This document shows, in pieces, positions 53,201-60,243 of a stretch of 64,000 nucleotides of DNA. Numbering within the stretch: position 1 is the stretch's first letter; each line of letters starts with the position of its first letter. The stretch comes from Acidobacteriaceae bacterium (GTDB lineage: Bacteria; Acidobacteriota; Terriglobia; Terriglobales; Acidobacteriaceae). Under the pieces are notes generated by a model. The model was not told where the DNA came from. It did not search any database and worked only from the letters and a program-made list of their open reading frames with translations. The stretch is taken from the NCBI GenBank assembly GCA_035944135.1, contig DASZBM010000002.1, positions 1,178,001-1,242,000 on the forward strand, read 5' to 3'. The position numbers were made by a program, and so were the translations under genes.

Positions 53201-53887
53201 TGCAAGACCGACAATCGCAACATCCTGAACATAGGCGAGGGAGCGGCTGCCCGCGCCTATGAGTTGCCCGGCTGGGGTCCGGAAAAGGACTACACCTATT
53301 GCGGAGACGATGTTCCTAACATCTTCCACGCCAGCGGCATCTATGCCCTTCCGTTCGGAAAGGGCCAGCATTTCGCTTCAAATGCATCCACGCCGGTAGA
53401 TGCCGTGATCGGAGGCTGGAGCGTGCAGGGAATTTATACCCTTCAGGATGGATTCCCATTCTCGATCGGTTGCCCGGTGAGCACCACCGCCGACTACGGA
53501 TGCTATGCCAACCTGGTTGCGGGACAGAACATCTACAGCCACACAAGCAATTCTTTAGGAACGCAGTTCCTGAATCCGGCAGCTTTCGCCAATCCGCCTG
53601 TGGCCACGAGTATCGGCCAGTCCGATACATCGCCACTCGGCGGCACCGGGATGCAGGCGCACGGCCCGGATTATGACGACATTGACCTGTCGTTATTCAA
53701 ACAATTCCAGACCACAGAGCGTACGCATCTGGAATTCCGTGCGGAGGCTTTCAACGCTCTCAATCACCCGAACTTCGCGGCAGGTTTCCGCTCGCTTGAC
53801 TTCAGAAATACACAATACTTTGGAGTCATCGATGCAATCCGCGGAAATTCTCGCGAACTGCAGTTGGCATTGAAGTTCCACTGGTAG
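50225..53887 (+). CDS. TonB-dependent receptor, Oar-like, with N-terminal carboxypeptidase-regulatory domain
   Basis: 1220 residues from ATG 50225 after AAGGAG, with a signal peptide ending near AARAQ. A carboxypeptidase-regulatory domain follows: GAVRGTVSDASKAVIPGAKVTL and DGAYTFSPVKVGSYKV. A plug domain shows LPLNGRNYTFLAQLNAGV and ILDGIDNNNDTVDF. A long outer-membrane beta barrel makes the rest, ending in the aromatic LALKFHW typical of outer-membrane barrels. Such receptors without a SusD partner are the main polysaccharide-fragment importers in Acidobacteriota. Placement between GH30 and the TPR gene suggests galacto-oligosaccharide import. Confidence 0.92.
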   Translation: MRPHANSIAASWLFFLALALLCIGLPTAARAQVDAGAVRGTVSDASKAVIPGAKVTLVNVGTGLTTSVVTAKDGAYTFSPVKVGSYKVTAEFSGFRTDVLHVTVNVQDQVRADFTLVPGEVTQQVQVTSVAPQLQTQDASVGATATHEQIENLPLNGRNYTFLAQLNAGVTSLNPTRGLDQTGSFVANGLTSVHNNYILDGIDNNNDTVDFLNGAAYVNLPPPDAIQEFKLQTSNFSAEFGRAGGAVVNASVKSGTNQFHGSLWEFLRNNDLDAHPLSEYFNSASNRPVVPYKWNQFGGSAGLPILKNKLFIFGDYEGMRIRQGDQTSATVPTPAEVTSKYTNFSDLFQSTSATATDALGRIMNVETILDPATTRQVTQGQVDPVSGLVAAQTGYVRDPFYTGGSIAGITNFTTLSSQLNQMPANRLDPNAIKLLQLYPAANQTTGANEFTSNYAVNQPEPDNRQHFDVRVDYNLGSRDQMFVRESYGRRIANIPSSINGLGANPGFGSGVFQDLSNNLAASETHEFSATLINEARFGYSHLYTSAEPPVASQSGIPTQFGIQGIPQGPGNGGLPNINVGGLTSLGPGGYASPNDRTSNTIQFTENLTKIWSGHSLKVGMEYQRLSFPWVCPPYSRGYFAFSGYSGIPNVTNGVGAADLMLTPIPSTVTNSSTGVKGVDYVGGPNNTQVSTIDAPNDLRSYYGAYVQDDWKATRKLTVNLGLRWEAFLAISEASGSQAGLIPSADQTTATYNILSQQKSVQLSNSFLSLLAKDNIPLKYVGGSSILAGQKANFAPRIGMAYQFTPKLVARASYGVFYGGFENIGGSPDPAENYPFYVYLSISRPDASHPMIYGDGNRATLEDGLNDAEPDPNNPAFNAEYLGPIAYQQNPKTPYTQEWNASVQYQLRANEAVTVAYVGNNSQHMLNGAYTNQPTEILPPGTNPQNYIQFPDLSRSLNYMVNNGSSYYHNFEVTYERRYSNGVQFLANYTRSVCKTDNRNILNIGEGAAARAYELPGWGPEKDYTYCGDDVPNIFHASGIYALPFGKGQHFASNASTPVDAVIGGWSVQGIYTLQDGFPFSIGCPVSTTADYGCYANLVAGQNIYSHTSNSLGTQFLNPAAFANPPVATSIGQSDTSPLGGTGMQAHGPDYDDIDLSLFKQFQTTERTHLEFRAEAFNALNHPNFAAGFRSLDFRNTQYFGVIDAIRGNSRELQLALKFHW

Positions 53888-53889
53888 AG

Positions 53890-53927
53890 TTTACGGAGCA
53901 TAGGGCTTATGCCCTATGCTCCGTAAA
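53890..53927 (+). terminator. Strong hairpin after the TonB-receptor gene
   Basis: TTTACGGAGCATAGGGC pairs perfectly over 17 bp with GCCCTATGCTCCGTAAA around a TTAT loop, starting 3 bp after the stop. A late GGGTTTT follows, so it can serve as terminator or as a 3' stabilising stem. Confidence 0.8.
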
Positions 53928-53966
53928 TAGCAAGGGTTTTAGAGTGTCTCCGACCAGGATAAGGCT

Positions 53967-55163
53967 GTGACGGCCAGTCTGCCGCGACCGATTACTGATC
54001 TATTCTTCAAGTGCATGGCAAGGTTAAGTCGTAATCTAGTCCCGGCGCTTCTGGTTATGCTTCTGTCCGCAGCCCTACCGACGGATCGACTGACATATGC
54101 GCAAGCACCGCCAGCCAAACGTAGCCTGTGTCAAAATCCCGCCACCGGGTTAACCGGACACTTCGGCGTGCAGCAAAGCATGGCCTTCGCGGAGCAGTAC
54201 CTCAATCTCGGCCGTACGAGTGAAGCGATTCCCTGCCTAGAGAATGCCTACTCGGCCGATCGCGAGGATCCGAAGATAGCCTATGAGCTTTCCGTCGCAT
54301 ACCTTGCAACGCGAAACAGCGGAGCAGCCCGTGAGGTTGTCGAAGACCAGCTAAAAATTCAGGAGAGCGCGACATTTCATAGTCTGCTAGGGACGATCGA
54401 CGCGCAGCAAGGTCAATTTCGGGAAGCAACGGCACAATTTCAGCAGGCCACACGGGAGGACCCGAGCGAACGAAACACATTTGATTTTGGGACCTCCTTG
54501 CTCCGGTTTCAGGGGAACTCCGCAGAACAAATATTTCGTTACGGCATCTCGCGTTTTCCTGATTCGGTTCGCATGCATATGGGCCTCGGATATTCGCTAT
54601 GGATTCAAGGCCACACCATCGAAGCAGTGCAGGAAATGTGCGCAGCGGAGCAAATGGATCCTGACGATCCGCGCCCGATGGAGATGCTGGGCGATATCGA
54701 GCAAATCCCATCTTCCGTGGCAGAGCGCGTCACAGCGCAGCTGGCTGGGCTGGTCAAACAGCATCCGGACAACGGACAACTGCTTTTCTATTATGCGATG
54801 GCGCTGTCCGGCGTATGGTCCGGGCAGGATTCGTCTCATCTGAATGCTGTCCTCCCCATGATCGAGCACGCTCTCGCTCTCAACCCGAAGCTTGTGAAAG
54901 CGTATTTTTATCTCGCAGAGAACGAAGAACAAAAGGGCGAAAAGCAGAAAGCATTGCAAAACTATCAGCGAGCTGCAGAGCTAAACCCTAACGACGAACG
55001 CATTGCTTACCGTTTGGCTTTTGCCTACAAACAGGCGGGTGACGATGCGATGTTTCGGAAGCAGTTGCAGAAATTCAGGGCGCTCCATGAAAAGGCCGCC
55101 GACAACGCAAGTGCGGCTGCGGTTGAAGAACTAAACGCCGGGAATTCAGCAAAGGAGCCATAA
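53967..55163 (+). CDS. TPR-repeat exported protein
   Basis: 398 residues from GTG 53967 with AAGG upstream. A signal or anchor segment lies at LVPALLVMLLSAALPTDRL. The rest is made of tetratricopeptide-like helices: MAFAEQYLNLGRTSEAIPCL, AYELSVAYLATRNSGAAREV, FHSLLGTIDAQQGQFREATA, VKAYFYLAENEEQKGEKQKA and RIAYRLAFAYKQAGDDAMF. TPR proteins act as scaffolds. It is between the TonB-receptor terminator and the operator 5 promoter, so it may be transcribed from its own weak promoter. The partner is unknown. Confidence 0.85.
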   Translation: MTASLPRPITDLFFKCMARLSRNLVPALLVMLLSAALPTDRLTYAQAPPAKRSLCQNPATGLTGHFGVQQSMAFAEQYLNLGRTSEAIPCLENAYSADREDPKIAYELSVAYLATRNSGAAREVVEDQLKIQESATFHSLLGTIDAQQGQFREATAQFQQATREDPSERNTFDFGTSLLRFQGNSAEQIFRYGISRFPDSVRMHMGLGYSLWIQGHTIEAVQEMCAAEQMDPDDPRPMEMLGDIEQIPSSVAERVTAQLAGLVKQHPDNGQLLFYYAMALSGVWSGQDSSHLNAVLPMIEHALALNPKLVKAYFYLAENEEQKGEKQKALQNYQRAAELNPNDERIAYRLAFAYKQAGDDAMFRKQLQKFRALHEKAADNASAAAVEELNAGNSAKEP

Positions 55164-55475
55164 CACCAATTGCACTACCAGGACACGCTTCGCGCGCTTC
55201 GTCTGAAACCCATGCCGGACCTCGACCTCGAATGAATGCCCACAACGATGCGAGTTTCCAGCCGGAGACTGTGCGGTCCTAGAGTTTCTCCCCCGCGCGA
55301 ATATAATCGGGCCGCCATTCTGACGATCTCAAATGGCCAACCAGGCAACGTTTGTTGACAATCGTTTATGCTACCGTGTACGTTACCGACACCTGCCGTT
55401 TCCCGCATTCATGTTCAGTTCGGGCTCGGCATTTGTGCGGCGGCAGACTAACGTTGAGTGCGGGGTGCGAATCCG
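55164..55475. other. Intergenic regulatory region upstream of the DUF5107 operon
   Basis: This stretch of about 310 bp has no credible gene. It contains the operator 5 promoter at 55355-55387. The part 55175-55340 shows no clear structure. Confidence 0.7.
55355..55387 (+). promoter_or_regulatory. Promoter and LacI-type operator 5
   Basis: TTGACA (55355-55360), 18 nt, TACGTT (55379-55384), with GTGTACGTTACC (55376-55387) covering the -10. It has the same architecture as operator 1 (TTGACA-N18-TACGTT). It should drive the DUF5107-MFS-GH59-LacI operon. Confidence 0.85.
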
Positions 55476-58400
55476 GTGAATGTTGCGAACAAGTGCGAAG
55501 CCGTGAGCTGCTACGAACGGGAGATCATACTTCCGACGTATCCTGTGCAGGATGCCGATCCTAACCCCATGTTCCTCGAGAAACGTGTCTACCAGGGAAG
55601 CAGCGGCAAGGTCTACCCGAACCCGTTCACTGATCGCGTCGCCCTGACGAGAGAGGATAGATCCTATCGCGCGATATTCCTCGAAAACGAGTTCGTTCGG
55701 CTAATGATCCTACCGGAGATCGGCGGGAGAATTCACGCGGCCACCGACAAGACGAATCAGTACGATTTCTTTTATCGCCAGCAGGTGATCAAGCCCGCGT
55801 TAGTCGGCCTGCTCGGGCCGTGGATCTCAGGGGGGGTAGAGTTCAATTGGCCGCAGCATCACCGTCCCTCCACCTACATGCCCGTCCATGCCGCGATTGA
55901 ACACAATGATGAAGGCGGCTGTACGGTGTGGCTCAGCGAGCATGACCCCATGTTGCGCATGAAGGGGATGGTTGGCATCCATCTTGCGCCTGGTAAGTCG
56001 ATCATTGAGGCACGTGTGAGGCTCTTCAATCGCACGCCGCTGCCGCAAACTTTTCTATGGTGGGCCAATGTCGCGGTGCGGGTGCACGATCAGTACCAGA
56101 GCTTTTTCCCGCCCGACGTGAGCTTCGTCGCGGATCACGCCAAACGTGCCATCTCTTCGTTCCCGATCGCGCGGAACTTCTACTACGGAGTTGATTACCG
56201 CCCGGGCACCGACATTTCGTGGTACAAGAACATCCCCGTACCCACTTCATACATGGTGACGGAGTCGAAGTACGATTTCTTCGGCGGTTACGATCACGCG
56301 CAACGTGCCGGTGTGGTGCACACCTCAAACCACCGTATAGCGCCTGGCAAAAAACAGTGGACGTGGGGCAACGCCGAGTTTGGCTACGCCTGGGATCGCA
56401 ACCTGACAGATGAAGATGGTCCTTACGTAGAGTTAATGGCCGGCGCTTACACCGACAACCAGCCCGACTTCTCCTGGCTTCAACCGTACGAGACCAAGAC
56501 CTTCAGCCAGTACTGGTATCCGATCCAGGAGATCGGACCGGCAAAAAATGCCAATACCGAGGCCGCGCTGAATCTCGAATTTCGCGACGGCCGAATCTTG
56601 GCGGGCGTCTGCGTAACCTCCTTACGCACTATTCGAGTGCTGCTTGCACGCGATGGAGTTGCCCTCTTTGACGAAACCGTCGAAGCCGCTCCGGGCAGAC
56701 CTTTCACCAGGACTATTGAATTCGCCACAGAGGATCCGACCCACTTCCGCCTTGCCATTCTTGCGGAAGACGGCTGCGAACTGCTTGCCTGGCAACCGGA
56801 GTCATTGCCAGAACGTGAGCTTCCAGCGCCCGCTACCGAACCTCCATTGCCAGCGGAAATCGACAGCACGGAGGAACTCTACCTTACCGGCCTGCATCTG
56901 GAGCAGTACCGGCACGCGACGCGCTCGCCCGAGGCGTATTGGAGCGAGGGCCTGCGCCGCGATCCCGATGACGCGCGCCTGAACAATGCCATGGGCCTCG
57001 CGCTGTTGCGCAACGGCCTCTTCACCGAAGCCGAGCAGCACTTCGCGCGGGCGGTTCGCCGCCTGACCTTCCGCAACCCCAATCCTTACGACGGGGAGCC
57101 GTTTTATAACCTCGGCCTGGCGTGTCTCTATCAGGGCAAGGACGCAGATGCCTACACCGCTTTTCATAAGGCCGTATGGAATTACGCATGGCAGAGCGCG
57201 GGCTACTTCTGGCTTGCCAGCCTCAGCCTCAAGCGCGGTGAGCTTGCTCTCGCTCTTGAGCAGATAGAGCGGAGCCTCTCGACAAACACGCCAAACCTAA
57301 GCGCGCGAGCATTGAAGGCAAGCGTATTGCGCCGCATAGGGCGCGCGCAGGCGACTCGAGAGATCATAGACAAAACTCTGGCTCTCGATCCTCTCTTCTT
57401 CCGCATGGTCGCCGAGCGTTTTCTGCTCAGCCGCGATCCTGCGGATCTGGAAGCATTCTTTCAATCACTTGAAGGCGATGTGCAGACGCTGCTCGACGTG
57501 GTTTACGAACTCGCTTGGGCGGGTCTGCACGAAGATGCGTTCACGCTACTCAAGGCCGCCGCCGATACGGTTCACTTCAAACATCCGATGATCGGCTACA
57601 CGCTCGCGTGGCTCGTTTCACAGCTAGGCCGCGCGACAGAGGCAAAGCCATTCATCGACTGGGCCGAAGCCGCATCGCCGCTCTACTGCTTCCCTGCGCG
57701 TCTCGAAGAGATGCTCGTGCTGGAGGATACCATCGTGCGGCGCCCTGAATCCGCTCGCGCACACTGCTACCTCGGCAACCTCTACTACGACAAACGCCGC
57801 TACCAAGGCGCAATTCATTGCTGGCGCCGGTCCGTAGAGCTCGATGCCTCCTACTCCGTTCCATGGCGCAATCTCGGCCTCGCCGAGTTCAACGTCCTCC
57901 ACGATCCCGTTGCAGCGGACCGCATGTATGAACGCGCCTTTGCCGCCAATCCGCGCGATGCGCGCCTTTTGTATGAATGGGACCAACTGAAGAAACGGGA
58001 CGGCCTCGCCTCGCCGGATGATCGTCTTCGCATACTGGAGCAGCACAACGAGCTCGTCAATCATCGCGACGATCTCACGGTCGAACTCATTACGCTGCTT
58101 AATCAGACCGGACGTTTCGCGGAAGCGCTCCGCCGCCTCGAGTCGCGACGTTTCAGCCCTTGGGAGGGCGGTGAAGGCCTCGTCTCAGCGCAGTTCGTCT
58201 TCGCGCACAAGGCTCTCGGCCATGCCGCTCTCGTCACAGATGACGCCGCTAAAGCGCTGAAGCACTTCGAGGCTGCCCGCGACTATCCGGAAAATCTCGG
58301 CGAGGGCAAGCACCTGCTCACCTTGGAGCGCGATCTGGATATTCTCTGCGGTCTCGCTGCCGAACAACTGGGCGATGGCGCCGACGCGCAGAGGTATTGG

Positions 58401-58805
58401 CGAGCGGCCGCAGCGCCGCTGCCTTCCGTTGGGTATCATTCGTTTTTCCAGGCGTTCGCAGTCCAAAGGCTCGGCAACCCGCAGGAGGCCCGCGAGATCC
58501 TCTGTGGTCTCGCCCACTTCGCGGGTACACAAATGAACATCGAGCCCAGGATCGACTACTTCGCCACTTCCCTGCCCAATTTCCTGCTCTTCGACGACGA
58601 CCTTGCAAAGCGCAATCGCATCGAGTGCACCTTCCTGAAAGGGCTTGCGCATTACGGCCTGGGAGAAATCGACTCAGCGACACGTGAGATCGAGAACGTT
58701 CTTTCCGAGGATCCCAATTACCTTGCGGCGCTAGAGATTATTAGCTGGATCAAGACCGGAACGAGGGTCGCGCCTGCAATGGCAGAAGCTGAATCCATCC
58801 GATGA
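55476..58805 (+). CDS. DUF5107 and TPR protein (mutarotase-like N-terminus)
   Basis: 1109 residues from GTG 55476 behind GGGGTG; GTG 55458 and GTG 55503 are alternatives. The first 350 residues are DUF5107: NPMFLEKRVYQGSSGKVYPN, LMILPEIGGRIHAATDKTN and WISGGVEFNWPQHHRPST, with a galactose-mutarotase-like fold. The C-terminal two thirds are TPR repeats (LALLRNGLFTEAEQHFARAV, CYLGNLYYDKRRYQGAIHCW). No signal peptide. DUF5107 proteins appear in sugar-utilisation loci, and the active-site chemistry is not known. It is first gene of the operon and overlaps the MFS gene by 4 bp (ATGA). Confidence 0.88.
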   Translation: MNVANKCEAVSCYEREIILPTYPVQDADPNPMFLEKRVYQGSSGKVYPNPFTDRVALTREDRSYRAIFLENEFVRLMILPEIGGRIHAATDKTNQYDFFYRQQVIKPALVGLLGPWISGGVEFNWPQHHRPSTYMPVHAAIEHNDEGGCTVWLSEHDPMLRMKGMVGIHLAPGKSIIEARVRLFNRTPLPQTFLWWANVAVRVHDQYQSFFPPDVSFVADHAKRAISSFPIARNFYYGVDYRPGTDISWYKNIPVPTSYMVTESKYDFFGGYDHAQRAGVVHTSNHRIAPGKKQWTWGNAEFGYAWDRNLTDEDGPYVELMAGAYTDNQPDFSWLQPYETKTFSQYWYPIQEIGPAKNANTEAALNLEFRDGRILAGVCVTSLRTIRVLLARDGVALFDETVEAAPGRPFTRTIEFATEDPTHFRLAILAEDGCELLAWQPESLPERELPAPATEPPLPAEIDSTEELYLTGLHLEQYRHATRSPEAYWSEGLRRDPDDARLNNAMGLALLRNGLFTEAEQHFARAVRRLTFRNPNPYDGEPFYNLGLACLYQGKDADAYTAFHKAVWNYAWQSAGYFWLASLSLKRGELALALEQIERSLSTNTPNLSARALKASVLRRIGRAQATREIIDKTLALDPLFFRMVAERFLLSRDPADLEAFFQSLEGDVQTLLDVVYELAWAGLHEDAFTLLKAAADTVHFKHPMIGYTLAWLVSQLGRATEAKPFIDWAEAASPLYCFPARLEEMLVLEDTIVRRPESARAHCYLGNLYYDKRRYQGAIHCWRRSVELDASYSVPWRNLGLAEFNVLHDPVAADRMYERAFAANPRDARLLYEWDQLKKRDGLASPDDRLRILEQHNELVNHRDDLTVELITLLNQTGRFAEALRRLESRRFSPWEGGEGLVSAQFVFAHKALGHAALVTDDAAKALKHFEAARDYPENLGEGKHLLTLERDLDILCGLAAEQLGDGADAQRYWRAAAAPLPSVGYHSFFQAFAVQRLGNPQEAREILCGLAHFAGTQMNIEPRIDYFATSLPNFLLFDDDLAKRNRIECTFLKGLAHYGLGEIDSATREIENVLSEDPNYLAALEIISWIKTGTRVAPAMAEAESIR

Positions 58806-60232
58806 CTGTGCCCGTTCACGCCTCGGCTGCTGCCGCGCCGCAGGGCAATGCCTCAGTACGCACCGTGTATCTTTGGCTCGCCGCCGCTTCAGGCGCATTA
58901 GGCGGTCTGCTCTTTGGCTACGACTGGGTAGTTATCGGCGGAGCCAAGCCCTTTTACGAAATCTACTTTCATCTCACTTCGCCCGAGTTGCAGGGCTGGG
59001 CCATGAGCTGCGCACTCATCGGCTGTCTTGCCGGCGCCGTGGCTGCAGGTCGGCTCAGCGATCGCTTTGGAAGAAAGCGTCTGCTGAAACTATCGGCGCT
59101 CGTGTTCGCGTTGTCGTCGCTGGGAACTGCACTGGTGACGCATTTCGCTGTCTTCGTCACTTGGCGCATTCTGGGCGGGTTTGCGATCGGGCTCGCCTCG
59201 GGCGTCTCGCCTATGTATATCGCAGAGATTTCTCCGGCCCACCTGCGCGGCCGTCTCGTCTCTCTCAACCAGATGGCGATCGTCATCGGCATCCTGCTGG
59301 CACAGGTCGTCAATTGGCTCCTCGCTCGTCCCGTGCCCTCCGGCGCCACCGCCGCACAAATATTGGTTTCGTGGAATGGCCAATTTGGCTGGCGCTGGAT
59401 GTTCGGTGTCACCGCGATTCCTTCGCTGCTGTTCCTCGCGGCCACCTTTTTCCTTCCAGAGAGCCCTCGCTGGCTGGCCACCAAAGGGTGCGATCAGCAG
59501 GCGCTACGCGTTCTCGAACATCTAGGCGGCGAACCATACGCTCGCCAGGTCATGGACGAATTTCGCATGACGAGCGGCGAGCAGAATACTATATCTCTGC
59601 TCCGCGAGCTCGCCCGTCCCGGCGTCCCCCGTGCGCTTTTGCTGGGCTTGGTGCTCGCCGTACTGCAGCAGTGGTGCGGCATCAACGTCATCTTCAATTA
59701 CGCACAGGAAATCTTTGCCGCCGCCGGGTACCAGATCTCAGGCATCCTCTTCAATATCGTTATCACCGGCGCCGTCAACGTTGTCTTCACAGTGATCGCG
59801 CTTGGCACTATTGACCGCTTCGGTCGGCGCGTCTTGCTGCTCACCGGCGTCACCGGCTTGACCATCATCTATACCGTCCTCGGCCTGCTCTATCGTCTGC
59901 ACTTCCACGGAATCCCCATGCTGGTCCTCGTGCTTGCTGCCATCGCCTGCTATGCCATGTCGCTTGCGCCGGTCACGTGGGTCGTCATCTCCGAAATCTT
60001 TCCCAACCGCATTCGTGCGAGCGCCGTTTCCGTGGTTGTCACCGCACTGTGGATCGCCTGCTTCATCCTCACCTACACCTTTCCGTTATTGAATGCCATC
60101 AGCACCGCGGGCGTCTTCTTCCTGTACGCCGCAATCTGTCTTGCGGGACTCTTGTATCTATCCTCGCGCCTACCGGAGACACGCAACCGCACCCTTGAAG
60201 AGATTGAAGCGACCCTTCGAGGTGCCGAGTAA
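58802..60232 (+). CDS. Sugar porter of the major facilitator superfamily
   Basis: 476 residues, 12 hydrophobic helices. Sugar-porter signatures are GRLSDRFGRKRLL in loop 2-3, PESPRWLATKG before the central loop, QQWCGINVIFNYAQEIF in helix 7, IDRFGRRVLLL in loop 8-9, and PETRNRTLEEIE after helix 12. It should import a monosaccharide, probably galactose, by proton symport. ATG 58802 overlaps the upstream stop (ATGA). GH59 follows 11 bp later. Confidence 0.92.
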   Translation: MTVPVHASAAAAPQGNASVRTVYLWLAAASGALGGLLFGYDWVVIGGAKPFYEIYFHLTSPELQGWAMSCALIGCLAGAVAAGRLSDRFGRKRLLKLSALVFALSSLGTALVTHFAVFVTWRILGGFAIGLASGVSPMYIAEISPAHLRGRLVSLNQMAIVIGILLAQVVNWLLARPVPSGATAAQILVSWNGQFGWRWMFGVTAIPSLLFLAATFFLPESPRWLATKGCDQQALRVLEHLGGEPYARQVMDEFRMTSGEQNTISLLRELARPGVPRALLLGLVLAVLQQWCGINVIFNYAQEIFAAAGYQISGILFNIVITGAVNVVFTVIALGTIDRFGRRVLLLTGVTGLTIIYTVLGLLYRLHFHGIPMLVLVLAAIACYAMSLAPVTWVVISEIFPNRIRASAVSVVVTALWIACFILTYTFPLLNAISTAGVFFLYAAICLAGLLYLSSRLPETRNRTLEEIEATLRGAE

Positions 60233-60243
60233 CAAGGGAGACC

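Noticed and set aside
55440-55500. Cobalamin-type riboswitch in the leader of the DUF5107 operon
   Set aside because: A few bases look suggestive (GCGAATCCGGTGAA) but the conserved core and pairing elements are not found.
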